Below, piece after piece: positions 24,967 to 34,116 of a stretch of 64,000 nucleotides of DNA. The position numbers were made by a program, and so were the translations under genes. The DNA comes from CAYSPG01 sp964432885. GTDB taxonomy: Bacteria > Bacteroidota > Bacteroidia > AKYH767-A > OLB10. The stretch spans positions 1 to 64,000 of the forward strand of contig CAYSPG010000004.1 in NCBI GenBank assembly GCA_964432885.1, read 5' to 3'. The notes beneath the pieces are model-generated. The model did not search any database. It saw only the letters and a program-made list of their open reading frames with translations, and was not told the DNA's origin. Position 1 is the stretch's first letter. The number at the start of each line of letters is the position of its first letter.

Positions 24967-27387
24967 ATGAAAAATCAAACAAAAAAATCAGCCATGAAAA
25001 ATGCAACCGAATTTTTTGTTTTCATTTTGCTGTTATTCGCAGCTAACAATTTAAAAGCGGCAAACTTTTACTGGGTAGGCGGCACCGGTAACTGGAGCGA
25101 TGTTTCGCATTGGGCAACTACAAGTGGTGGTACTGCTTTTCACACACAACCCCCAACGGCAAATGATGATGTGTATTTTGATTCAAATTCTTTTTCTTCA
25201 GCACTTCAAGCTATTACTTTTAATACAGCCATTGCTCAATGCAAAAATTTTGACTGGAATACATTGAACAATGTAATTTGGAGTTTACCATCAGGCACCC
25301 AACTTCATGTTAATGGTTCTTTTTCTGTAACCGGCACCACACAATTAAACGTTACCGACTCGCTTAATATTTACTTTGAGGGCAACGGCAACAATACTAT
25401 CAATATTCCTGATTTCCCACGGCACACAGCAGGGCTCAATGTTAATTTTTTCTTTACTAATTCAGGAACCTACAATGCACTATCGGATATGATTACGTAT
25501 GGCAGCTTCCGTTTTCAGTCAGGTACTTTTAATACAAACAATTATCTTTTATTTACTGAGGGGCACGTGGCTGTAATTTTTATTGATGTGCCTCCATCGG
25601 CCAATAATTATCCTTCATTGGATTTTTACTGCAAACTAATTTTAGATAGCGGATGTGTTGTAAATCCGGGAAGCAGCATATTGTACACTACTGTTTTAAT
25701 TGTTGACAGCAACGCAGTTTTTAATTCAACCAATGAGGATATAAGAGCCGGAGTGGTTTTAGCCTTTAACATTACGTTTAATTCAAACATAAAAATTGGA
25801 AGAATATTTTTAGGCGACAATAATTTTATTAATACTATTGAGTACGGTAACATTCCTGGAACATCCAGCAGCGAATTTGATGGCAGAAATAATCAGGTAG
25901 CTCATCTTAATTACTTTGCCGATCAGGGCGGAATTGGAGGATGGGTTTATATTGGAAACTCTTCTTCTGTTGCTTCGCCCAATACTTTTTCTCTTATCAA
26001 ACATACGCAGGTCGGATTCCCAACAACTTCACCTGTCGTTGGAAACATGTTATTTTCCGGCTACTCAATTATAGATACTCTAATTGGAGATTACAATACA
26101 CAAATAGTTATCCAGGCCCTTGATACAAGTGTGTTTATTGGAAATGTGTTGTATGCTCAACCCGATCCGGCATTAGTTGCTCCTTTAGTTTCATACCCGT
26201 TTAGCATTTACTCTTCCACTGCATCGCCTGCATTTTTAAAACTTAATAGTGATACAGTTTGTACCGACAATATTTTGTTTAACAATATTGCCGTAACAGG
26301 AGCTAATGTACTTTATGCCGGTTATAATGGTATTGATGGCGGAGGAAATTTTGGAGTTAATTTTTTACCTTGTGGCATTCAAAGCAATGTATGGCCCGGT
26401 GATGCCAATTACGATTTAACAGTAAACAACTATGATGTTTTAAACATTGGTTTGGCATATAATGAAACAGGCCCCGTGCGTAGTGGCGCATCGCTTGCTT
26501 ATGTGGCACAACCAGCCACAGACTGGAACAGTTACTTTCAAACATCGGTAAATAAAAAACATGCCGACACAAATGGTGATGGTGTGGTGGATGATAACGA
26601 TACGCTGGCTATTGTTTTAAACTATGGGCAAAATCATCCTGCACGATTAAGCAATAATGTAACTCAAAATGCAAGTGGGCCATCATTGTATTTGGTTGCA
26701 TCACCCGATTCGGCTGCGCTTACCGATACCGTTTATGTTGAAGCATGGCTTGGCACATCATCATTTCCTGTTGATAGTATTTATGGTATTGCATTTTCTA
26801 TTTCGTATGATACGGCTTTGGTTGACACCAATTGGTTTTCATTTGAGTTTCCTCCATCATGGTTTGGCACTCCGGGTGTGGATGAGTTAACGTTTGTAAA
26901 AAATACTCCACTTGAGGGGCGAATGGATTTTGCGCTTACACGAACCGACCATAACAATGCATCAGGTTTTGGCGGACCACTTACACGAACAGGAATTGTA
27001 ATAGTTGACAATGTTGCCGGGCGCATGCCGTTGCCGTTTACATTAAGTAATGTGTATGCACTTACTGCAAATGAGTTCGAAATTTTTGTTTCAACACTTA
27101 ACGATACCGTGTCGGTTGACACTACCGCACTTACTGGAATTAATTATTTGTTTCAATCACTTATTAATGGTTATCCTAATCCGTTTGGTAGTTTTATTAT
27201 TCCACAAAATATTACCGAAAAAAGCAACCTACAACTGATAAATGACATGGGGCAAGTTGTTTTGCGGCAAACACTTTGTCCAAACCAACAAACAAAAGTT
27301 GAAACACAACACCTCAAAAAAGGCGTTTACATTTTAAATGTTTTTAATTCAAAAATAAATTCAAAGGTAAAAGTGGTTAAGTTTTAA
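24967..27387 (+). CDS. T9SS-secreted protein with dockerin-like and cohesin-like regions
   Basis: A signal peptide ends near residue 32. The mature protein begins NFYWVGGTGNWSDVSHWATTSGG, a module common at the start of Bacteroidota surface proteins, and continues as a long beta-rich region to about residue 465. A dockerin-like calcium-binding pair follows (GDANYDLTVNNYDVLNIGLAYN; DTNGDGVVDDNDTLAIVLNYG). Next is a cohesin-like beta-sandwich (VYVEAWLG ... IYGIAFSISYDTALVD). The end, YPNPFGS ... KKGVYILNVF ... KVVKF, is a type A T9SS sorting domain. It is likely displayed on the cell surface; the ligand is unknown. Confidence 0.8.
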   Translation: MKNQTKKSAMKNATEFFVFILLLFAANNLKAANFYWVGGTGNWSDVSHWATTSGGTAFHTQPPTANDDVYFDSNSFSSALQAITFNTAIAQCKNFDWNTLNNVIWSLPSGTQLHVNGSFSVTGTTQLNVTDSLNIYFEGNGNNTINIPDFPRHTAGLNVNFFFTNSGTYNALSDMITYGSFRFQSGTFNTNNYLLFTEGHVAVIFIDVPPSANNYPSLDFYCKLILDSGCVVNPGSSILYTTVLIVDSNAVFNSTNEDIRAGVVLAFNITFNSNIKIGRIFLGDNNFINTIEYGNIPGTSSSEFDGRNNQVAHLNYFADQGGIGGWVYIGNSSSVASPNTFSLIKHTQVGFPTTSPVVGNMLFSGYSIIDTLIGDYNTQIVIQALDTSVFIGNVLYAQPDPALVAPLVSYPFSIYSSTASPAFLKLNSDTVCTDNILFNNIAVTGANVLYAGYNGIDGGGNFGVNFLPCGIQSNVWPGDANYDLTVNNYDVLNIGLAYNETGPVRSGASLAYVAQPATDWNSYFQTSVNKKHADTNGDGVVDDNDTLAIVLNYGQNHPARLSNNVTQNASGPSLYLVASPDSAALTDTVYVEAWLGTSSFPVDSIYGIAFSISYDTALVDTNWFSFEFPPSWFGTPGVDELTFVKNTPLEGRMDFALTRTDHNNASGFGGPLTRTGIVIVDNVAGRMPLPFTLSNVYALTANEFEIFVSTLNDTVSVDTTALTGINYLFQSLINGYPNPFGSFIIPQNITEKSNLQLINDMGQVVLRQTLCPNQQTKVETQHLKKGVYILNVFNSKINSKVKVVKF

Positions 27388-27405
27388 CATCTTAATTTAT
27401 CCGGC

Positions 27406-27447
27406 AACATGGCCAGGGTTTCAAAAAACTTTGGCCATGTTTTTTTT
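27406..27447 (+). terminator. Rho-independent terminator
   Basis: Stem aacatggcca / tggccatgtt (10 bp, perfect) with a 16-nt loop is followed by a run of eight T. It terminates the T9SS cargo gene ending at 27387. Confidence 0.85.
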
Positions 27448-27534
27448 CATAGATGGAGAGTTTGCCGTATTCAGACCAAAATCGCTGAACCCCTTTTTTT
27501 TTACCTTCGCCCGCTGTTATTTCACACACCGTAT

Positions 27535-30500
27535 ATGAACAATTATAAACGTATAAACAACATTACAGGCTGGCTTATTTTTGCTATTGCCTCCTGGGTT
27601 TTTTTAAGCACTATTGAACAAACAGGAAGCTTTTGGGATTGTGGAGAGTTTATTGCCGCTGCCAACAAATTGCAGGTGGGCCATCCACCCGGAGCACCAC
27701 TTTTTTTAATGCTATCACGCGTGCTTATTTCATTTGCAGGTGCTGATGTAAAAATGATTCCAATCATGGTAAATGCACTTAGCGCACTTGCAAGTGCGCT
27801 TGCCGTGCTTTTTACTTTTTGGACTATTACCGCCATTGCTAAAAAGGTGGTTGTTAAAGACGAAAAAAATATTTCATTGGCCGAAATTATTACTGTGATG
27901 GGTAGTGGTTTGGTTGGCGGGCTTGCATTTACTTTTTGCGATTCGTTTTGGTTTTCGGCAGTTGAAGGCGAGGTTTACGCAACATCGCAGTTTTTTACCT
28001 GCATTGTAGTATGGGCTATTTTTAAATGGGAAAGTGTGGCCACTGAAAAACACGCAATACGCTGGATAATATTGGTTGCATACCTGATGGGGCTTTCAAT
28101 AGGAGTTCACTTACTGAACCTGCTTTGCATACCAGCACTTGCATTTGTGTATTACTTTAAAATGTACAAGTTTTCGTGGATGGGAGCATTAAAAACTTTT
28201 GGTGTATCGGTTGTAATTCTTGCCGTGGTTCAGTATGGTGTTATTGCGTGGTTTGTAAACTTTGGTGCTTATGTTGATTTATGGTTTAACGAAGCTGGCA
28301 TGAGCCTGTGGACAGGATTTACTTTGTTTGCTTTAATAGTTATTGGCTTACTCGTTTACGGAATTATTTATTCTGTTAAAAAACAAAAATCATTAATGAA
28401 TACGGTGTTGCTAAGTCTTGCTTTTTTATTAATTGGCTATACAAGCTATGCACAAATTGTAGTTCGTTCACTTGCCAATCCACCAATGGATGAAAACAAT
28501 CCAGAACATGCTTTTGGTTTGCTTGGCTATCTTAATCGCGAGCAGTATGGCGACAGGCCTTTAGCATATGGCCAGTATTACAATGCTAAAGTGGTTGACC
28601 AAAAAGAAGGGGCCATGAGTTATACCACACTTAATGGAAAATACATTGCTACCGGGCCTAAAATAACTCCTGTTTTTGATCCTAATTATTGCACTGTGTT
28701 TCCCCGCATGCACAGCCGCGAAGCCAATCACGTATCAGCATATAAAGAGTGGGCCGATATTAAAGGTGATGCCAAGCCTACGTTTGGCCAAAACTTAAAA
28801 TTCTTTTTCTCCTACCAAATGAATCACATGTTTTGGCGCTACTTTATGTGGAATTTTGCAGGACGGCAAAACGATATTCAAGGGCATGGAGGAATATTAA
28901 AAGGCAATTGGCTTTCGGGTATTGATTTTATTGACAACATATTTCTTGGCCCGCAGGATAAACTGCCTAAAAGCATAACCTGGAACAAAGCGCGAAACAA
29001 ATTTTATTTTATGCCACTTATTTTAGGTTTAATAGGGTTGGTGTTTCACTTTAACCGTAATAGAGGCGATGCCACTGTGGTTGGGTTATTGTTTTTTATG
29101 ACTGGTATTGCCATTGTAATTTATCTTAATCAAACCCCTTACCAGCCCCGCGAACGGGATTATGCATATGCAGGTTCGTTTTATGCATTTTGTATTTGGA
29201 TTGGCATTGGTGTGGCAGCATTGGTTGATGCACTTAAAAATAAATTACCTCATACCATTAGCGCTGCGGCAGTAACAGTGTTGTGTTTAGTTGCCGTGCC
29301 GGGCGTAATGGGTAAAAACGGGTGGGACGATCACGATCGTTCTTATCGTTTTACTTCGCGTGATTTTGCTTACAACTATTTAAACTCATGCGCACCCAAT
29401 GCGGTTATTTTTACCAATGGCGATAACGATACATTTCCGCTTTGGTATATACAAGATGTTGAGGGTGTGCGTACGGATGTGCGTGTTATCAATCTTAGTT
29501 TATCAAACACCGACTGGTATATTGATCAGCTTAAGCGCAAAGCATACGAGTCAGACCCAGTGCCATTTAGTTTACGGCAGGAACAATACATACAAGGTAC
29601 ACGCGATTACATTCCGTTTTATGACCGAAAAATAGAAGGTTACAGCGAGTTGAAAGATATTATTGAGTTTATTGCGAGCGATAATCCCGATGCAAAAGTT
29701 CGTAGCGAAGGCGGTGAAGAGTTTAATTATTTGCCAACAAAAAAATTCAAAATAAAAGTTGACAAAGCCGCTGTGTTAAAAAATGGAGTGGTTGCAACAA
29801 AAGACAGCGCTAAAATTGTTGATTATATTGAATTTGAAATCGACAAGAATTACATCATGAAAGCTGATTTGCTTATCCTGGATTTAATTGCTCATAATGA
29901 CTGGACACGTCCTATTTATTTTGCCGTTACAGTAGGTAATGATTCCTATATGAATTTGGAAGAATATTTTCAGTTAGAAGGATTGGCTTATCGCTTTGTG
30001 CCTATCAAAGGCGAAAAAGATGCATCGGGTCAAATGGGTACCGTTGGCCTTGACGAAATGTACAATAACATGATGAACAAATTTCAATGGGGAAATATGG
30101 CCGACAAGCGTGTTTATCTCGACATGAATAATTTGAACATGACCATGAATTTTAGAAACAACTTTGGACGCTTGTCAGAAAATTTGCTTGAAGCAGGAAA
30201 AAAAGATTCTGCAATTGCGGTTCTTGATAAATGTGTTGAGGTAATGCCTGACGAAACAGTTCCTTACAATGTAATGATGCTGCGTATTGCCGAATGTTAT
30301 TATCGTACCGCTATGCCGCAAACTCAATTAAATGAAATGGGTGCGCCAATTGAATCAAGTGATGTGGAGCTAAAAAATCAAAAAGATAAGGTAACTATTG
30401 AAAAAGCTAACTCAATTATAAAACGCCTTGCCGATATTTACCAAGACGATTTAGGATATTATTTTTCATTACGCAAAACCAAATATTCAAAATCAATTGA

Positions 30501-30630
30501 GCGCGAAATGAATCAGGCAATGGCAATTTTTCAGGAGTTAATTCGGTTGTCAAAACTCACCAATCAAACTGCCATTACCGCTGATTTACAAAAACGCTTT
30601 AAGGAACTTGAAGGGCAATACACCAATTAG
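27535..30630 (+). CDS. DUF2723 multi-pass membrane glycosyltransferase-like protein
   Basis: The start ITGWLIFAIASWVFLSTIEQTGSFWDCGEFIAAANKLQVGHPPGAPLF is the signature of DUF2723, a family related to protein O-mannosyltransferases. Acidic residues in FWDCGEF are likely catalytic by analogy. About ten transmembrane segments fill the first 600 residues. A soluble region follows, and its C-terminal part (NFGRLSENLLEAGKKDSAIAVLDKCVEVMPDETVPYNVMM) looks TPR-like. It may glycosylate exported proteins, fitting the T9SS cargo nearby. The ATG at 27535 is preferred because the upstream in-frame ATG overlaps the terminator. Confidence 0.85.
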   Translation: MNNYKRINNITGWLIFAIASWVFLSTIEQTGSFWDCGEFIAAANKLQVGHPPGAPLFLMLSRVLISFAGADVKMIPIMVNALSALASALAVLFTFWTITAIAKKVVVKDEKNISLAEIITVMGSGLVGGLAFTFCDSFWFSAVEGEVYATSQFFTCIVVWAIFKWESVATEKHAIRWIILVAYLMGLSIGVHLLNLLCIPALAFVYYFKMYKFSWMGALKTFGVSVVILAVVQYGVIAWFVNFGAYVDLWFNEAGMSLWTGFTLFALIVIGLLVYGIIYSVKKQKSLMNTVLLSLAFLLIGYTSYAQIVVRSLANPPMDENNPEHAFGLLGYLNREQYGDRPLAYGQYYNAKVVDQKEGAMSYTTLNGKYIATGPKITPVFDPNYCTVFPRMHSREANHVSAYKEWADIKGDAKPTFGQNLKFFFSYQMNHMFWRYFMWNFAGRQNDIQGHGGILKGNWLSGIDFIDNIFLGPQDKLPKSITWNKARNKFYFMPLILGLIGLVFHFNRNRGDATVVGLLFFMTGIAIVIYLNQTPYQPRERDYAYAGSFYAFCIWIGIGVAALVDALKNKLPHTISAAAVTVLCLVAVPGVMGKNGWDDHDRSYRFTSRDFAYNYLNSCAPNAVIFTNGDNDTFPLWYIQDVEGVRTDVRVINLSLSNTDWYIDQLKRKAYESDPVPFSLRQEQYIQGTRDYIPFYDRKIEGYSELKDIIEFIASDNPDAKVRSEGGEEFNYLPTKKFKIKVDKAAVLKNGVVATKDSAKIVDYIEFEIDKNYIMKADLLILDLIAHNDWTRPIYFAVTVGNDSYMNLEEYFQLEGLAYRFVPIKGEKDASGQMGTVGLDEMYNNMMNKFQWGNMADKRVYLDMNNLNMTMNFRNNFGRLSENLLEAGKKDSAIAVLDKCVEVMPDETVPYNVMMLRIAECYYRTAMPQTQLNEMGAPIESSDVELKNQKDKVTIEKANSIIKRLADIYQDDLGYYFSLRKTKYSKSIEREMNQAMAIFQELIRLSKLTNQTAITADLQKRFKELEGQYTN

Positions 30631-30642
30631 AATTTTAATGAG

Positions 30643-30701
30643 TTAGAAGCTGTTTAAATTTTCTCTCCACATTATATAAAACAAATTTAAACAGCTTCTA
30701 A
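30643..30701. terminator. Long-stem inverted repeat between convergent genes
   Basis: Perfect 19-bp arms ttagaagctgtttaaattt / aaatttaaacagcttctaa enclose a 21-nt loop. It sits between the convergent DUF2723 and sterol-desaturase genes and could act as a bidirectional terminator, though it has no T-run beyond the stem. It may equally be a dispersed repeat. Confidence 0.55.
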
Positions 30702-30712
30702 TCAATTTACAC

Positions 30713-31498
30713 CTACGGTTTAAACGGCATAGTTAGCATTGCCTTTATACTTTGGTCTTTTTCTTCGCGATAATCTTCAATGCCAAATTGAAGCTCGTTT
30801 ACATTTTGTTTGTTGTACGTGCCAAATAGTTTATCCCAAAAAGTAAATACATCTCCGTAATGTGAGTCGGTAAGTTTTTTATCGCTGCTGTGATGCACTT
30901 TGTGAAACTCAGGAGTAGAAAAAATAAAACTCAATACATAATCAAGTTTATGCGGAAACTTAACATTTACATGCTGCACAATTATTAATCCTATTTGCAA
31001 CGTAAAGTAAAAGATGTACGCTTCCATTGGTATGCCCAGCACAATTGCCTGCACATAAAAATTGCAGAACTGAAATACTATTTCAAACGGGTGAAACCGT
31101 AATGAACTTGTTGAATCAAGATGTGTATCGCTGTGATGTATGCGATGCCACTTCCACATCCATTTCCATTTATGCGTAAGCATGTGATACCAGTAATCCC
31201 AAAAATCTATCAGCAACATGCCAACTATTATTGTTGCTGCCGTAGGTAGGCTGAATAAATTCATTAGCCCTATTTTATTTTCTGTGTTAAATGAAACAAG
31301 CTCCATTAAAAAAACCGAAGCAATGCCGTTTAGTATAAGCGACATTAAAATCATTCCGTAATTGTTTAACGAGTGTTTTTTTCGGCTGGGTGCATTTGCA
31401 AACCAGGGAATAAAAGATTCAATAATCCAGAATCCGGCTAACAGTGTAATAAGAATTACCGGTTGGGCGTTGGTTAATAATTCAAGTGTTTTTTCCAT
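30713..31498 (-). CDS. Sterol desaturase / fatty acid hydroxylase family protein
   Basis: The integral-membrane di-iron histidine motifs are present: HMLTHKWKWMWKWHRIHHSD, RFHPFE and FHKVHHSSDKKLTDSHYGD. Four or more hydrophobic segments surround them, for example VILITLLAGFWIIESFI. The family introduces hydroxyl groups or double bonds into lipids. In Bacteroidota, members act on sphingolipid-like, carotenoid or fatty acyl substrates, and the substrate here is not readable. Its 261 residues are normal length. It converges on the DUF2723 gene. Confidence 0.88.
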   Translation of the reverse strand: MEKTLELLTNAQPVILITLLAGFWIIESFIPWFANAPSRKKHSLNNYGMILMSLILNGIASVFLMELVSFNTENKIGLMNLFSLPTAATIIVGMLLIDFWDYWYHMLTHKWKWMWKWHRIHHSDTHLDSTSSLRFHPFEIVFQFCNFYVQAIVLGIPMEAYIFYFTLQIGLIIVQHVNVKFPHKLDYVLSFIFSTPEFHKVHHSSDKKLTDSHYGDVFTFWDKLFGTYNKQNVNELQFGIEDYREEKDQSIKAMLTMPFKP

Positions 31499-31843
31499 TT
31501 TATTTTGATATTAAAATTTGAGTGCAAATAAATAGTGCAATTAAGGCGTCATCGCCTTAGCTTATAAAGCAGGACGTATTGATTTATCGGGAAATTGAAA
31601 ATCAGGGACTTTGAAAAAAATAAGCCACAGATTCACAGATTGAAGGTGAAAAAATAATACCCCCCGATTTTTTATAACCTCTATTCTCAATTGATTTTAT
31701 AGAAAGAAATACGTTGTCAGAAAACCTAAAGGCGGACCAGGCAATCAAATAAAATGGTTTGGAAATTTACTTGCCGAAAAAGGAGAATAAGAAAAATGAA
31801 AATTGTAAATTTGCTTGACTCAAAAATTTAAAATAAAGAACTA
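31499..31843. other. 345-nt region upstream of the restriction-modification operon
   Basis: It contains a small hairpin (aaggcg tcat cgcctt at about 31543-31558) and a fragment agccacagattcacagatt at about 31622-31640. Near 31699-31790 there is a short open stretch ending KPKGGPGNQIKWFGNLLAEK before GE and a stop, which looks like the remnant C-terminus of a lost gene. A -7-like box follows at 31806. No intact gene is seen. Confidence 0.5.
31806..31813 (+). promoter_or_regulatory. Candidate -7 promoter box of the DpnII-type operon
   Basis: TAAATTTG matches TAnnTTTG exactly, 30 nt before the methylase ATG. No good -33 element is seen. Confidence 0.4.
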
Positions 31844-32767
31844 ATGACAGGTAGAATTGCAAAACCGTTTTTAAAGTGGGCAGGTGGTAAAACACAACTC
31901 ATAAGTGACATTGAAAAGGCTTTGCCCAAAGACATTTTTAAGTACAAATTCACATATATAGAACCCTTTGTTGGAAGTGGTGCAATTTTGTTTTGGATGT
32001 TGAACAACTTTCCACATCTTCAAAAGGCAGTTATAAACGACATTAACGAAGACTTAATAAATACCTACAAAACGATAGCTTCAAAACCAAAAGAACTGAT
32101 TTCAATACTTCAAACTTTACAAAGCGAATTTCACGGACTTGAAGGACAAGATGAAGCCAAAAAAGAATATTACTACTCAAAAAGAGAACTTTACAACAAA
32201 AGAAAAGAAGAATCAAGCGGACAAGCCGCTTTGTTTATTTTTCTCAATCGGACTTGTTTCAACGGACTTTACCGAGTAAATCGTAAAAACGAATACAACG
32301 TTCCAATGGGCAGTTACAAACGACCAACCATTTGCGATAAAGAAAATATTTTGGCAGTTAGCCAAGCATTACAAAAAGTGGAAATTCTTTGTGGCGACTT
32401 TGAAGAAACACTGAATTTCGCTGACAACAATACTTTGTTTTATTTCGATCCTCCTTACAAGCCTTTGAGTGAAACTTCTAGTTTTAACTCGTATGCAAAA
32501 GACGAATTCAATGATCAAGAGCAAATCAGATTAAGAGATTTTTGCAACAAACTTGATGCACTAAACCATACTTGGATTTTGAGCAATTCAGACGTTAAGG
32601 GAAAGGATGAAAACGACAATTTCTTTGACGACTTATATTCTGACTTCCACATACAAAGAGTAGATGCAAAACGCAGCATAAATGCCAATCCAGAAAAAAG
32701 GGGTGCATTGAAAGAGTTACTAATCACGAATCAAGCAACAAGTCAAGAATATGTCAGAGCAATTTAA
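31844..32767 (+). CDS. dpnM: DNA adenine methyltransferase, Dam/M.DpnII type
   Basis: This N6-adenine methyltransferase should modify GATC and protect the host from the downstream endonuclease. The alpha-class order is visible: KPFLKWAGGKTQL (residues 7-19), the AdoMet motif IEPFVGSGA (39-47), a target-recognition region, then DPPY at 202-205. At 307 residues it is the size of DpnM. Its 3' end overlaps the endonuclease start by 17 nt. The operon uses GAC for aspartate more often than the neighbouring genes, consistent with transfer. Confidence 0.93.
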   Translation: MTGRIAKPFLKWAGGKTQLISDIEKALPKDIFKYKFTYIEPFVGSGAILFWMLNNFPHLQKAVINDINEDLINTYKTIASKPKELISILQTLQSEFHGLEGQDEAKKEYYYSKRELYNKRKEESSGQAALFIFLNRTCFNGLYRVNRKNEYNVPMGSYKRPTICDKENILAVSQALQKVEILCGDFEETLNFADNNTLFYFDPPYKPLSETSSFNSYAKDEFNDQEQIRLRDFCNKLDALNHTWILSNSDVKGKDENDNFFDDLYSDFHIQRVDAKRSINANPEKRGALKELLITNQATSQEYVRAI

Positions 32768-33590
32768 AATCTTCTTATCGCAATTATCAGAAACAAACGC
32801 TACTCTTGACTATTTCACAGACTTCAAGAAAATTAAAGGCAACGTAAACAAAATTGCAATCAAGCTAAACCAACTCAATTACTTAATTGGTAAAGCAGAC
32901 ATTAAAGCAGCAGTAAAAGAACTTTACGAAGAAAATCCGAAAGCTTTTGAAGTTTTAGACATTCTTATTGCAATCCGAAAAAACAAGAACGCTAAGACAT
33001 TCAACAACAAAGGCGAAATAGTGATGCTTGATTCTTATTTCACCTCATCTGAAAACATTTGTGAATACATTGAAGAAACAGGCTTAGGCGAAATTTTTAG
33101 GAACAAAGACGTTAAAAATTTAGTGGATTATGTTTTTGGAATTGAAGTTGGTTTAGACACTAACGCAAGAAAAAACAGGGGTGGCGAAAATATGTCAAAA
33201 GCTGTTTCTCTATTTTTTGACAAAGCCAAAGTCTTTTACAAAAAGGAAGTAAGCAATACAGTATTTCCAGAAATATTGAGTTTGGGTGCAGACGTGAAAC
33301 GCTTTGATTTCGTGATTAAAACAATAAAGAAAACGTATCTGATTGAAACCAATTTTTACAATGGTGGTGGTTCAAAACTAAACGAAACCGCAAGGTCATA
33401 TTCTGATGTTGCACCTAAAATCAATCAATACGAAAACTACGAGTTTGTTTGGATTACAGACGGTCAAGGTTGGCTTTCAGCCAAGAACAAATTGGAAGAA
33501 GCATACAACATTATTCCAAGTATGTATAACCTCACAACGCTTCAAAATTTTATCGACAAGGTGAATAAAGAAGGTGTAACTGAATTTTAA
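32751..33590 (+). CDS. dpnB: Type II restriction endonuclease, DpnII family (GATC)
   Basis: The C-terminal half carries the family core VKRFDFVIKTIKKTYLIETNFYNGGGSKLNETARSY (about residues 182-217). It includes the nuclease Asp186 and Glu199 and the very characteristic GGGSKLNETARSY. The N-terminal region (LDYFTDFKKIKGNVNKIAIKLNQLNYLIG) also matches DpnII/MboI-type enzymes. Predicted specificity is GATC, cut when unmethylated. The product is 279 residues. It is translationally coupled to dpnM. Confidence 0.93.
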   Translation: MSEQFKIFLSQLSETNATLDYFTDFKKIKGNVNKIAIKLNQLNYLIGKADIKAAVKELYEENPKAFEVLDILIAIRKNKNAKTFNNKGEIVMLDSYFTSSENICEYIEETGLGEIFRNKDVKNLVDYVFGIEVGLDTNARKNRGGENMSKAVSLFFDKAKVFYKKEVSNTVFPEILSLGADVKRFDFVIKTIKKTYLIETNFYNGGGSKLNETARSYSDVAPKINQYENYEFVWITDGQGWLSAKNKLEEAYNIIPSMYNLTTLQNFIDKVNKEGVTEF

Positions 33591-33591
33591 A

Positions 33592-34116
33592 ATGAAGAAT
33601 TACTATAATCATTCCATAGACTTAAAAAAGTTAGAGATCAGAAATGATACACGAGAAAATTTTGTTCAGAAACTTGAACAAATAGAGTATAGAGGGTATG
33701 AAGTAGAACAATTAGCAGACGGAAGAAAAATTGTTATTACCAAACCAGGAGGCAAATCAATTTATGGTCGCCCAAAGAAGGAAGATTTTCTTGTCTTTAT
33801 TTTCCAACCTAACGAAAATGGGTTATGGCAAATAACACACAAGCAAATCTTAGATGACTTGTATTCAAAATCAGAGGAATCGGCAGAAGAAACTTTGAAG
33901 TTAATTAAACTTTTGGAGAGAATTTTAAACGGAGAAGAACCAAACGATTTTATTGATGAAATTACCGCATTAAATTTTCAAAATGGAGAAAGTCCAGAAT
34001 CATTAATAAAGGCATACAAATGGATTTGGGGACAAGAAGATGTAAACTATCCAAATGGTGAAGGAAGAAAAATGTCTTGGGCAGGAATCGAAGAATTAAG
34101 AATTGAAATTTCCTAA
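33592..34116 (+). CDS. Unrecognised protein encoded inside the DpnII-type operon
   Basis: This 174-residue soluble protein starts 1 nt after the endonuclease stop. It ends at the base before the second methylase ATG, so it is clearly part of the operon. I recognise no known domain. Visible features are an N-terminal helix (TRENFVQKLEQIEYRGYEVEQL), a basic stretch KPGGKSIYGRPKKEDFLVFIF, an acidic helical middle, and a C-terminal YKWIWGQEDVNYPNGEGRKMSW segment rich in Trp. It could be a DNA-binding accessory, inhibitor or controller. It is not a canonical HTH C-protein. Confidence 0.75.
   Translation: MKNYYNHSIDLKKLEIRNDTRENFVQKLEQIEYRGYEVEQLADGRKIVITKPGGKSIYGRPKKEDFLVFIFQPNENGLWQITHKQILDDLYSKSEESAEETLKLIKLLERILNGEEPNDFIDEITALNFQNGESPESLIKAYKWIWGQEDVNYPNGEGRKMSWAGIEELRIEIS

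Noticed and set aside
33592..34116. Restriction-modification controller (C) protein
   Set aside because: C proteins are about 80-residue HTH proteins and precede the endonuclease gene; this 174-residue protein has neither the size nor a visible HTH.
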